Shown: piece by piece, positions 48,937 through 57,295 of the stretch
Layout of the letters: every line of letters begins with the position of its first letter
Position numbering within the stretch: position 1 is the stretch's first letter
DNA from: Bacteroidia bacterium
Lineage (GTDB): Bacteria > Bacteroidota > Bacteroidia > Chitinophagales > UBA2359
NCBI GenBank assembly: GCA_030427245.1
Contig: JAUHXA010000024.1
Location: forward strand, 29,435 to 93,434
Direction of reading: 5' to 3'
DNA length: 64,000 nt
Notes under the pieces: model-generated
The model's database searches: none
Seen by the model: only the letters and a program-made list of their open reading frames with translations
What the model was told of the DNA's origin: nothing
Program-made: the position numbers and the translations under genes

Positions 48937-51930
48937 CTAAAAGCCCAATTTAAGACCAAAGGTAATATTTCGAGTTTCGGGGAAACCAGTAAAAGTATCT
49001 CCATCATCATCTGTCTGAACAAGATCCTGTTCAGGACTATAAGAACGAAAATCAGTAGCAGTCAATAGGTTGGTTCCTGTACAATATACATTTACATTGC
49101 TGATGCCTATATTATCCAACATCTTCGCTGGAAAAGTATAGCCTAAAGTAACTGTCCTCAACCGAACATAAGAAGCATCTCTTACTGCAAAAGAAAACAA
49201 ATGTAAGTGCGTATCTGGTTTAGGGCGTGGATATTCCGTTGAAGGAAATTCGGGAGTATAATACTTGGCTCTGATACCGTTAATTGAACCTTTCCACAAC
49301 TCACCATTTGCCAGTACAGTATTCAATTTTGTAGCACCTTGAACAACAAACACATCTACAAACAAACTAAATCCTTTGTAGCTTATGTTTGAGTTGATTG
49401 AGCCATACCAATCAGGGTCTGTAGTTGTGAAAACATTGTCTCTATTGTCAATTTGTCCATTTCCATCTTGGTCCACTACACGAACATCACCAGGCGAAGC
49501 CAATGGGTTTCCGCTTCCAGCAATATCATCTCCTTCTTGATAAATTCCATCGTATTGTGGCAGCCATATATTGTTGATAGATTGTCCAACCGACAAACGA
49601 CGACCATCCGTACCTGTAATGTCAATCTGATTTCCTTCATCATCAACCTCACCTGTAAGGGCAAGAACTTTATTTCTGTTTTTGGAGAAAATCGTACCGA
49701 CAGACCAATTAAAATCACTTCCTCTAACCAAATTCGTTGTCAGACTCGCTTCTAACCCTTTGTTTTCCAATTCACCTACATTGAATCGAATAACATTGAA
49801 GCCAGTCGTTCCTGCAATCGCTCTATCTAGGAGCAAATCACTTGTTTTGGCATGATAATACTCTATCGTTCCTTCAAATAAATTCCCGAATAGTCTGAAA
49901 TCCGTCCCTATATTGAAGGTTCTGGTGGTTTCCCATTTGAGGTTAGGATTCGGCAATCTTGAAGAGGCAGTAGCACCACTGACTGTTCCGCTGCCAAACA
50001 CATACGGTATGTTATCGGCTTTCCCAAGAGTTTCCAAAGAATTGATTCCTTGATTACCCGTTGCACCATAACTCACACGCAATTTTAATTCGTCAATCGC
50101 AGTTGCATCCGCCATAAAAGGTTCTAAATGAGCTTTCCAAGCAGCAGATGCCGCAGGAAAAAATCCCCATTTATTGTCTTCAGAAAATACAGAAGCACCA
50201 TCCGCTCTTGCAGTAAGCTCCAATAGATAGCGATTTAAATAGTCGTAACGTATTCTACCTAAATAAGAAAGCAATCTTCGCTTGGAAACATTTCTGGTAT
50301 TGCTCAACAGATTAGTTGCGTCCCCATTGTAGGTTAAGGCATCATTGGTGAAGCCTGACTTTTGGATTTGAGTAAACTCTGTCTTTTGTTCGTCAAATGC
50401 CTGAACTGCTGTAAAATCAATAGTGTGATTGTCACCCGTTTCAGGGGCATAAATCAAAATATTTTCAATCAAGGATTGTTTGAACAAGGTATTTTCAATC
50501 TGTCCAAAACCATTTACTCCTTCATCTCCCGCCGAATGTAGAGATGTCCGATACAATCCCCTGTTGGTATTTCTGTTTCGCTGAAATGTTCTTAGCGAAT
50601 AAGAAAGTGCAGGGAGGATTTGATAATTCAAAGTAAGGTTGATATCCGTCAGATTGATTTTTGTTTCATCGACCGACTCTCTTTGGTTCCACAGTGGATT
50701 AACGGCTGTATTATTGGGCCCTAAGTAAAATTTCACCAAGTCTCCATTTTCATCAAAGGGTTTTGCCAAAGGAGTAATATTGGTGAAATTCAAATCACCT
50801 GTTTCACGGTCTTGATTGGCATTTTGGTAATTGAAAATACCTTTTAAGCTTAACTTATCCGTAATCTCCTGATCAAGATTTAACTTGAAAGCAGCTCTGC
50901 GATAGCCTGAATTGGGAATAATACCGTTTTGGTCAAAATAATTCACACTCGAAAACACCTTGGTTTTTTCACTACCAGCAGAAAGGCTAAGAGAATGACT
51001 TTGTAGCTGTGCATCATCCAATATTAAGTCCTCCCAATCTACAAATTCTTGGTTGGCAATCGCATCTATCTCAAAAGGCGAAAAAACGTTTAGGTCATTG
51101 AGGTATTCGCCTGTAAAACGATTTCTATTGGCTTCTCTTTTTAGGTCAATGTACTGCTGCCCATCGTATTGATTGAAGTTTCGGGTAATGGTCTGAGTAG
51201 TCGTAAACCCATGATAATTGAGGCTTATTTGCCCTGCTTTACCCGATTTGGTGGTGACAAGTATGACTCCATTTGAAGCTCTCGAACCATAAATGGCAGT
51301 AGAAGAAGCATCTTTGAGAATCTCAATGTTGGCAATATCATCTGGAGCCACATCATTGAGGTCGTCAAAAGGCAAGCCATCTACAATAATCAAGGGGGAA
51401 TTGCCATTTGGAGCAACCGATACATTTCCCCTAATCACAATATTCGAATTACCCCCTGGTCTGGCATCTGTAAGATTCACTTGTACCCCAGCAGCCCTTC
51501 CCCTAAGCATTTCTGAAACATTGGTAGTAGGCAAAGCTTTCGCTTCTTCAAGATTAACGCTCGTAACAGCTCCTACCACATTGCTTTTCTTTTTAGTTCC
51601 ATAACCTACTACGGTTACTTCATCTAAATATTCAGAAGATTCCATAAGCGTGATGTTTATGCTTGTTTGGTCACCTACTGCCACTACTTGAGTAGTCATT
51701 CCTATAAAGCTAAATACCAGTTGATCCGAGGCCTTGACATCTTGAAGGGTATAATTACCATCAAGATCTGTTGTCGTACCTTTACTAGTATTTTGCACAA
51801 CAATACTTGCACCGGGTAGTGATGCTCCAGATGCATCCGTCACAATACCACTAATCGTCTTGGTTTGCGAAAAAGCATTGTGTGCGGTTAGAAATATCAT
51901 AGCAATGATTGCTAGTTTCAATTTTACCAT
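48937..51930 (-). CDS. susC: SusC/RagA family TonB-linked outer-membrane transporter
   Basis: A 997-residue outer-membrane beta barrel for energy-dependent import. Signal peptide 1-21 (HNAFSQ). Residues 22-110 are the carboxypeptidase-regulatory-like domain (ISGIVTDASGASLPGASIVVQ); the plug starts at YLDEVTVVGYGTKKKSNVVGAV and contains LRGRAAGVQVN and DASSTAIYGSRASNGVILVTTK; the barrel ends with NITFGLKLGF, the usual terminal phenylalanine. It is the first gene of the glucan locus; its upstream gap is 570 bp but no regulator (HTCS, AraC or sigma/anti-sigma) lies in the window. Confidence 0.97.
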   Translation of the reverse strand: MVKLKLAIIAMIFLTAHNAFSQTKTISGIVTDASGASLPGASIVVQNTSKGTTTDLDGNYTLQDVKASDQLVFSFIGMTTQVVAVGDQTSINITLMESSEYLDEVTVVGYGTKKKSNVVGAVTSVNLEEAKALPTTNVSEMLRGRAAGVQVNLTDARPGGNSNIVIRGNVSVAPNGNSPLIIVDGLPFDDLNDVAPDDIANIEILKDASSTAIYGSRASNGVILVTTKSGKAGQISLNYHGFTTTQTITRNFNQYDGQQYIDLKREANRNRFTGEYLNDLNVFSPFEIDAIANQEFVDWEDLILDDAQLQSHSLSLSAGSEKTKVFSSVNYFDQNGIIPNSGYRRAAFKLNLDQEITDKLSLKGIFNYQNANQDRETGDLNFTNITPLAKPFDENGDLVKFYLGPNNTAVNPLWNQRESVDETKINLTDINLTLNYQILPALSYSLRTFQRNRNTNRGLYRTSLHSAGDEGVNGFGQIENTLFKQSLIENILIYAPETGDNHTIDFTAVQAFDEQKTEFTQIQKSGFTNDALTYNGDATNLLSNTRNVSKRRLLSYLGRIRYDYLNRYLLELTARADGASVFSEDNKWGFFPAASAAWKAHLEPFMADATAIDELKLRVSYGATGNQGINSLETLGKADNIPYVFGSGTVSGATASSRLPNPNLKWETTRTFNIGTDFRLFGNLFEGTIEYYHAKTSDLLLDRAIAGTTGFNVIRFNVGELENKGLEASLTTNLVRGSDFNWSVGTIFSKNRNKVLALTGEVDDEGNQIDITGTDGRRLSVGQSINNIWLPQYDGIYQEGDDIAGSGNPLASPGDVRVVDQDGNGQIDNRDNVFTTTDPDWYGSINSNISYKGFSLFVDVFVVQGATKLNTVLANGELWKGSINGIRAKYYTPEFPSTEYPRPKPDTHLHLFSFAVRDASYVRLRTVTLGYTFPAKMLDNIGISNVNVYCTGTNLLTATDFRSYSPEQDLVQTDDDGDTFTGFPETRNITFGLKLGF

Positions 51931-52281
51931 TGTAATTTTAGTTTAAGTTAGTAGTTTAATTGTATTCATTCTATGTAATCGGCTATTAATCTATTTTAGG
52001 AATTGTCAATAAATTAACAATCCGTTTTATTTAACTTACATTTCCCAATTCTCTTCAAAGCAGGAATTCAAAGTCGATAAGTTTCGAGAAGGCATATATT
52101 ATAATTACGACATATCAAAATGTGCATTTTTAAGAACAAGGTATTATAGAGTATTCACTAAAACTTTTGTTGCAATAATAGAGAAAATCTCACTTCAATA
52201 CAATGTTTGTAGTAGGCTGTGAAACATTTGATGTAGTCAGTACAACAGTTTTTTGGTGGATTTTAAATAATAAAAGATGAA

Positions 52282-52381
52282 ACGTCCATGATTAAATAAT
52301 CATTAAAACACAAAAGGGAATGATTTTTTAACTCATGGTAAGTTCCTTCTGACCTTCAAAAAGAAAAAATAAACAGATGAA
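52282..52381 (+). repeat. 100-bp dispersed repeat with hairpin, copy 2
   Basis: Ungapped partner of 12091-12190 (84 of 100 bases). It keeps the inverted arms (CCATGATTAAATAATCATT and AATGATTTTTTAACTCATGG), the core CTCATGGTAAGTTCC and the terminal CAGATGAA, which here starts a 20-codon frame instead of a lipoprotein gene. Several changes in one arm are matched in the other. Confidence 0.75.
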
Positions 52382-52439
52382 AACTTTACCAAAACCATAT
52401 AGCAAACTGGTAACTGCTGCCTTTTTCTATTGTATTTAG

Positions 52440-52466
52440 TTGAATAAGAAAAATTAGTTATTTTTG
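52440..52466 (+). promoter_or_regulatory. Promoter for the glucosaminidase-LysM gene
   Basis: TTG at 52440-52442, 16 bp of spacer and TATTTTTG at 52459-52466 match the Bacteroidota -33/-7 pattern; the ATG is 35 bp downstream of the box. Confidence 0.5.
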
Positions 52467-52500
52467 CCCCAATCTTATCCATCCGTCTAAATATCAACCT

Positions 52501-53763
52501 ATGCAGCTTTACAAATACCCAACCTTACTCTTCATATTATTATTAGGTTTCTCTCAAATATCCTCTGCACAAGACATCAGCATACAAGAATACATTGACG
52601 AATACAAAGCCTTAGCTGTTGCGGAAATGAAAAGAGCAGGAATCCCTGCAAGTATTACGATGGCGCAAGGTATTTTGGAATCACGAAATGGCAACAGTTA
52701 TTTGGCTAAAGTGGGTAATAATCACTTTGGAATCAAATGTCATACAGATTGGACAGGAAAAAAAATTCACTTAGACGATGATGCACCCAATGAATGTTTT
52801 AGGAAATACAAGAGTGTGTATGAATCATTTATAGACCACTCCAATTTTTTGACTCGAAAAGGGCGATACAGTTCCTTGTTTGAGTTAGACCCTTTGGACT
52901 ACAAAAACTGGGCAAAAGGATTGAAGGCAGCGGGCTATGCGACCGACCCTCAATATGCGAACAAGCTGGTTACTTTAATAGAACGCTACCAACTATCCAA
53001 ATTTGACCTTCCTGGCGGCATTGATTGCGACAACATTGTGTTGGATTTACCTGCAATCACCTATTACAACCGCATCAAAACGGTTATTTTCACCTGCGAT
53101 ATCACCATCGCTCAAGTCGCTCGTGCTTATAAAATAGACGAAAAGAAATTGAAGAAATACAATGATTTTGATTCGGATGTTATCCCTGCCAATAACAAGG
53201 TCTATTTTCAACCCAAACGAAACAAAGGACCTTTCGGCTTGAAAACCCATATCGTTCAAAAAGGTGAGACGATGAGTTCCATTTCACAATTGTATGGTAT
53301 GAAGCTCAATTGTGTCTACCATCGCAACCGAATGGATGAAGACAAACAACAACAACCTGCTGTTGGACAGGAAATTAATTTAAGAGGCAAACGCAAATCT
53401 CCGCCTGTTTTGTCCACGACTCCAATTGTACGCCCTCCCGTTGTTAATCCTGATAAACCCATTTTCGTTCCCAATCCTTCAACAGGTGATGATGACGACG
53501 ATGAAGGCAACATAGATGATTTTGAAATAACTCCACCTGTGGTCAATCCTCCCAATACGGACGGAGATGGAAACCTTCCCATTTTTCCTCCAACAACGGA
53601 TGATGACGAAGATACGCCTACTTCCATCACGCACATCGTCAAACAAGGCGATACGCTTTACAGCATTTCCCGAAAATACGGCGTTAGTGTTGCAGCTATC
53701 AAAGCAGCTAATGGAATGACTTCAAACGACTTGAACGTTGGTCAAAGATTAAAAATTAAATAA
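52501..53763 (+). CDS. Exported glucosaminidase with two LysM domains
   Basis: A 420-residue peptidoglycan hydrolase. A signal peptide (1-24, ISSAQ) is followed by a GH73-type glucosaminidase domain (about 30-165: SITMAQGILESRNGNSYLAKVGNNHFGIKCHTDWTGK, with the catalytic Glu in GILESRNG), a spacer, LysM 1 (about 253-300, HIVQKGETMSSISQLYGM), an acidic Pro/Asp-rich linker (PSTGDDDDDEGNIDDF) and LysM 2 (375-420, HIVKQGDTLYSISRKYGVSVAAIKAANGM). LysM binds N-acetylglucosamine chains. It probably acts in septal or lateral wall turnover; hpt follows 12 bp later, a spacing that suggests co-transcription. Confidence 0.93.
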   Translation: MQLYKYPTLLFILLLGFSQISSAQDISIQEYIDEYKALAVAEMKRAGIPASITMAQGILESRNGNSYLAKVGNNHFGIKCHTDWTGKKIHLDDDAPNECFRKYKSVYESFIDHSNFLTRKGRYSSLFELDPLDYKNWAKGLKAAGYATDPQYANKLVTLIERYQLSKFDLPGGIDCDNIVLDLPAITYYNRIKTVIFTCDITIAQVARAYKIDEKKLKKYNDFDSDVIPANNKVYFQPKRNKGPFGLKTHIVQKGETMSSISQLYGMKLNCVYHRNRMDEDKQQQPAVGQEINLRGKRKSPPVLSTTPIVRPPVVNPDKPIFVPNPSTGDDDDDEGNIDDFEITPPVVNPPNTDGDGNLPIFPPTTDDDEDTPTSITHIVKQGDTLYSISRKYGVSVAAIKAANGMTSNDLNVGQRLKIK

Positions 53764-53774
53764 AAAACAATTCA

Positions 53775-54311
53775 GTGATTACAATACACGACAAGACATT
53801 TCAACTCTATATTTCTCAATCAGAAATTCAAACTGCTATCCATAAGCTTGCAACACAGCTGGAAGTCGACCTAAAGGATCAAAACCCTTTGTTTGTTGCA
53901 ATTCTGAACGGTGCTTTTGTTTTTGCCGCCGACCTCATGCGTGCGCTTCCCTTCGATGCCCCCATCAATTTCATCAAAACCCAATCTTATGTAGGTACAA
54001 CTTCTTCGGGAACCGTACAAACGGTTTTGGGGCTGAATGAAAATATTGAAGGGAGAACGGTGGTGATTTTGGAAGACATCATTGATACAGGACATACGTT
54101 GAAGAAGTTACTTCAAATTTTGACCGATAAAGGGGCAGCTTCGGTGAAGGTAGTGGCTTTGCTTCAAAAACCCGATGCGCTGCAACACAACGATTTAGAG
54201 GTTGACTATATCGGTATAGAGATTCCCAACAAATTTGTGGTGGGATATGGTTTGGATTACGATGGATTGGGAAGAGGTTTTGCAGATATTTATCAGTTGA
54301 AGGAAAATTAA
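53775..54311 (+). CDS. hpt: Hypoxanthine phosphoribosyltransferase
   Basis: A cytoplasmic purine-salvage enzyme of 178 residues that makes IMP/GMP from hypoxanthine/guanine and PRPP. The PRPP-binding loop VVILEDIIDTGHTL is at 96-109, with VAILNGAFVFAADLMRAL, INFIKTQSYVGTTSSG and the C-terminal FVVGYGLDYDGLGRGFADIYQL. The only start that fits the family is GTG at 53775, 12 bp after the LysM gene stop. Confidence 0.95.
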   Translation: MITIHDKTFQLYISQSEIQTAIHKLATQLEVDLKDQNPLFVAILNGAFVFAADLMRALPFDAPINFIKTQSYVGTTSSGTVQTVLGLNENIEGRTVVILEDIIDTGHTLKKLLQILTDKGAASVKVVALLQKPDALQHNDLEVDYIGIEIPNKFVVGYGLDYDGLGRGFADIYQLKEN

Positions 54312-54379
54312 GGACTTTTGTCTTCCGCTTCTCACCTCTTTCGTCAAAAATCCAAAAGCACTTCAACGCTGATTCATGG

Positions 54380-55009
54380 CTAAACAGCTATGTGCAGCAC
54401 ATACTTTTCAGCATAAAAATCCAAGGTGTAAAAATCTTTGATAGGAAAAACTTTTACTCTGCGTTTTGCAGCTTTTATCTCTTCTTCCAAATTCCCTCCC
54501 TTCAATACAATCAAACCATTTTTGAGCGTATTGTAATGGTCTTTCGTTACCAATTTTTTGGTCCACTCTAATAATTGAGGCAATTTCGTAACCCCTCTAC
54601 TTACTACAAAATCATACGTCTTGCCATGCACTTGCTGAACCCGCTTGTGTTCCGCCTTCACATTTTGTAGCTCCAATTCCTCGACCAATATATCAACGAC
54701 TTTTATTTTCTTTTGAATCGAGTCAATCAAATGAAAACGCGACTTAGGAAACAGTATAGCCAATGGGATGCCAGGAAATCCCCCTCCTGTGCCGATGTCT
54801 AATATATGCGTGAAAGATTGAAACTGAATAACTTTTGCAATACTTAGCGAATGGAGAATATGATTTTCGTAGAGGTTGTCTATGTCTTTTCGAGAAATCA
54901 GGTTGATTTTCTCATTCCACTCACGGTAAAATTCTCCTAAATACTCAAACCGTTCTATCTGCAATGTGGATAAATGTGGGAAATATTGTTGTAAAATTTG
55001 TGGATTCAT
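54380..55009 (-). CDS. rsmG: 16S rRNA (guanine527-N7)-methyltransferase
   Basis: A 209-residue cytoplasmic methyltransferase. The SAM motif HILDIGTGGGFPGIPLAILFPKSRFHLIDSIQKKIKVV and the VSRGVTKLPQLLEW segment are diagnostic. Loss of RsmG is known to give low-level streptomycin resistance in other bacteria. It reads divergently from mraZ, with a 290-bp gap, and is convergent with hpt. Confidence 0.95.
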   Translation of the reverse strand: MNPQILQQYFPHLSTLQIERFEYLGEFYREWNEKINLISRKDIDNLYENHILHSLSIAKVIQFQSFTHILDIGTGGGFPGIPLAILFPKSRFHLIDSIQKKIKVVDILVEELELQNVKAEHKRVQQVHGKTYDFVVSRGVTKLPQLLEWTKKLVTKDHYNTLKNGLIVLKGGNLEEEIKAAKRRVKVFPIKDFYTLDFYAEKYVLHIAV

Positions 55010-55193
55010 TCAAAATTTGATTTGCTATAAAAAGTAAAGATAAGTTCAATTGTCATTTTTTTACCATTTAAGTATCAGAAGTTGCAAACAAAGAAATTTG
55101 AACAGTCAAAAAACTACTTTTTTTGGTATTTTTACTAATATTTATAGTAATAAATTTTGTATCTGTATTTGCAGATATTAGAGGTGGAAATAT

Positions 55194-55268
55194 GTGACAC
55201 GAATATGAACTTTTTAGGGGGAAATGTGGTATTAAGTGGAGAAAAGTGGAGATTTTGATTTATCTTTG
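55194..55268 (+). promoter_or_regulatory. mraZ promoter with MraZ-type operator repeats
   Basis: GTGG occurs at 55226, 55236 and 55246, exactly 10 bp apart, each but the first as AAGTGGAG or AAAGTGGAG. A looser pair, GTGG at 55194 and GTGA at 55204, is also 10 bp apart. MraZ is known to bind 10-bp-phased short repeats before its own operon (TGGGN-type in E. coli, AAAGTGG-type in Mollicutes). A -7 box TATCTTTG follows at 55261-55268, so a protein bound to the repeats would cover the -33 region and repress. Confidence 0.75.
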
Positions 55269-55297
55269 TCAACACACATCAATAAAGTGTGAAAATT

Positions 55298-55780
55298 ATG
55301 GCGGGTTTTCTCGGCGAAGCCGAATGTAAAATAGATGCAAAAGGCAGGTTAATGATGCCTGCAAAATTTCTGAAGCAAATGCCACAGGAAAACGCCGATG
55401 TATTGGTCATAAACAAAGGGATCGAAAAGTGTCTTAACTTATATACGCTTTCAGAGTGGAATAAGATTTCTGAACACATCAATAATCTCAATTCTTTTGA
55501 CCCAAAAGTAAGACTTTTTCGCCGATTGCATTTTAGTGGTGTAGATGAACTGAAAATTGATGGTAATAATCGCATTCTATTGCCCAAACGTTTACTACAA
55601 TATGCAAACATAACCAAACAACTGGTGATGGTGGGCTTCTTCAATCAAATAGAAATTTGGGAAGCAGACTATTACTACAAAATGTTGGACAATGTGCAGC
55701 CCGATGAATATGCAGAATTGGCAGATGAAGTGATGAGCTCGGGAACAATTGTAGGAGGCGGAGTGCCGAATCGGGTTTAG
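55298..55780 (+). CDS. mraZ: Transcriptional regulator MraZ
   Basis: The first gene of the division and cell-wall cluster, a DNA-binding AbrB-fold protein of 160 residues. Both halves are present: FLGEAECKIDAKGRLMMPAKFLKQMP at the start and SGVDELKIDGNNRILLPKRLLQYANI in the middle, each with the DxxGRxxxP motif. I choose ATG at 55298 because MAGFLGE aligns with the family; an in-frame GTG three codons upstream is less likely. It probably represses its own operon through the repeats at 55226-55249. Confidence 0.95.
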   Translation: MAGFLGEAECKIDAKGRLMMPAKFLKQMPQENADVLVINKGIEKCLNLYTLSEWNKISEHINNLNSFDPKVRLFRRLHFSGVDELKIDGNNRILLPKRLLQYANITKQLVMVGFFNQIEIWEADYYYKMLDNVQPDEYAELADEVMSSGTIVGGGVPNRV

Positions 55781-55855
55781 TTTTTTTGGCAAAGCTTTAT
55801 TATTGATAATGAATTTCAGGTGTCGGCTTTGAGTGATTAGTGAAATAAAAATAAA

Positions 55856-56767
55856 ATGAGTGTTTACCACGAAACAGTTTTATTGACAGAAGCAGTAGAT
55901 GGATTGGACATAAAACCCGATGGCATCTATGTAGATGTGACTTTTGGCAGTGGCGGACATACAATGAAAATTATTGAGCAATTGGAGAAAGGCAAAGGCA
56001 AATTATATGCTTTTGACCAAGATCAAGATGCTAAGGTCAATTTGTTTGAAGATGAAAGGTTGGTATTCATACCCCAAAATTTCAGATACTTAAAACAATA
56101 TTTACGCCTTGAAGGTGTCAGAAAAGTAGATGGAATATTGGCAGACTTAGGCGTTTCTTGGCATCAGTTCAATACCATCGAAAGAGGTTTTTCTTTTCGA
56201 TTTGGTGAAAGTGAATTAGACATGCGAATGGACAGCAATGTAGAAATCACCGCCCAATTTGTTCTCAACACTTATAAGAAACAAGAGTTATTTGACATAT
56301 TTAAGTTGTACGGAGAATTGCCCAATGCGTTACAATTAGCAGAAGCAGTCGTGACAGCTAGACAACTTAGCAAGATAAAAACCGTGTCACAACTACTCAC
56401 AGTAGCAGGGCCTTGTGTCCGTGGAAAAAGAAATAAATTTTTAGCCCAATTATTTCAAGCCCTACGTATTGAAGTCAACGGTGAAATGGATGCATTGAAA
56501 GAACTTTTAGAACAAAGTTCAGAAGTATTGAAGGAAGAAGGTCGTTTGGTAGTTATTGCCTATCACTCTTTGGAAGATAGATTGGTAAAAAACTACATTA
56601 AAAAAGGCAATTTTGAAGGTAAGGACGACAAAGACATTTTTGGCAACAGCAAACAGCCCTTCAAAGCAATCAATAGAAAAGTAATTGTTCCAAGCCCTAA
56701 AGAAATAAGCAAAAACCCTAAATCAAGAAGTGCTAAAATGAGAATTGCAGAAAGAGTGATTAGTTGA
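55856..56767 (+). CDS. rsmH: 16S rRNA (cytosine1402-N4)-methyltransferase
   Basis: A 303-residue cytoplasmic methyltransferase, formerly MraW. YHETVLLTEAVDGLDIKPDGIYVDVTFGSGGHTMKIIE, DGILADLGVSWHQFNTIERGFSFR and VIAYHSLEDRLVKNYIKKG are all diagnostic. It modifies C1402 in the decoding centre. Its place directly after mraZ is the standard one. Confidence 0.97.
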   Translation: MSVYHETVLLTEAVDGLDIKPDGIYVDVTFGSGGHTMKIIEQLEKGKGKLYAFDQDQDAKVNLFEDERLVFIPQNFRYLKQYLRLEGVRKVDGILADLGVSWHQFNTIERGFSFRFGESELDMRMDSNVEITAQFVLNTYKKQELFDIFKLYGELPNALQLAEAVVTARQLSKIKTVSQLLTVAGPCVRGKRNKFLAQLFQALRIEVNGEMDALKELLEQSSEVLKEEGRLVVIAYHSLEDRLVKNYIKKGNFEGKDDKDIFGNSKQPFKAINRKVIVPSPKEISKNPKSRSAKMRIAERVIS

Positions 56768-56852
56768 TTAGTGACTGATAATTAGTCACTAAAGCATTAA
56801 TAGCATCAACTAAACATCCACAGAAACAACAGTATCTATTTAGAATAAAGTC

Positions 56853-57203
56853 ATGGCAAAAAAAGCAAATATTGTAGTTCGTTTCTTCAAAAAAATCACC
56901 CATCTCGTTGGAAAAACGGATTTTAACGACCGTATTTTCCTCGTTACCAACCTCCGATATGTGCTTTTCGTCTCCCTTTTCGCTTTGTTTTACATAGCCA
57001 ATACGCATTATGCTGAGCGCAATATGCGGCAAATCAACACCCTTCAAAAAGAACTCCGAGAATTGGAATCACAATACATGACTTCAAAATCGGAATTGAT
57101 GTATAAAAGTAAATTAACCGAAGTGGCAAAACTAGTGAAACCTTATGGACTTCGAGAATTGACCAAGCCACCACAGAAAATTGTGATTAGTAATAATAAA
57201 TAA
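56853..57203 (+). CDS. ftsL: FtsL-like cell division protein
   Basis: A 116-residue bitopic inner-membrane protein at the FtsL position between rsmH and ftsI. A basic cytoplasmic tail (residues 1-42), one membrane helix (LRYVLFVSLFALFYIANTHYA) and a short periplasmic coiled coil (RNMRQINTLQKELRELESQYMTSKSELM) match the FtsL layout, although sequence conservation in this family is low, so the name rests mainly on size, topology and gene order. Confidence 0.8.
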   Translation: MAKKANIVVRFFKKITHLVGKTDFNDRIFLVTNLRYVLFVSLFALFYIANTHYAERNMRQINTLQKELRELESQYMTSKSELMYKSKLTEVAKLVKPYGLRELTKPPQKIVISNNK

Positions 57204-57295
57204 CTATGCGAGGAGTCAAGAAAATCTCCACACATCGAAAACCCAAATACTTAAAAACAATTATCAACATAAACACCTAAACACAAAAAAGCGAA

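Larger units (their letters stand above)
51931..52500. other. Intergenic region between susC and the LysM gene
   Basis: A 570-bp divergent gap. It should hold the susC promoter, but I find no good TAnnTTTG box on the minus strand. It contains copy 2 of the 100-bp repeat (52282-52381), a 20-codon open frame right behind it (52378-52440, MKTLPKPYSKLVTAAFFYCI, signal-like, probably a remnant) and the promoter of the LysM gene. Confidence 0.5.
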
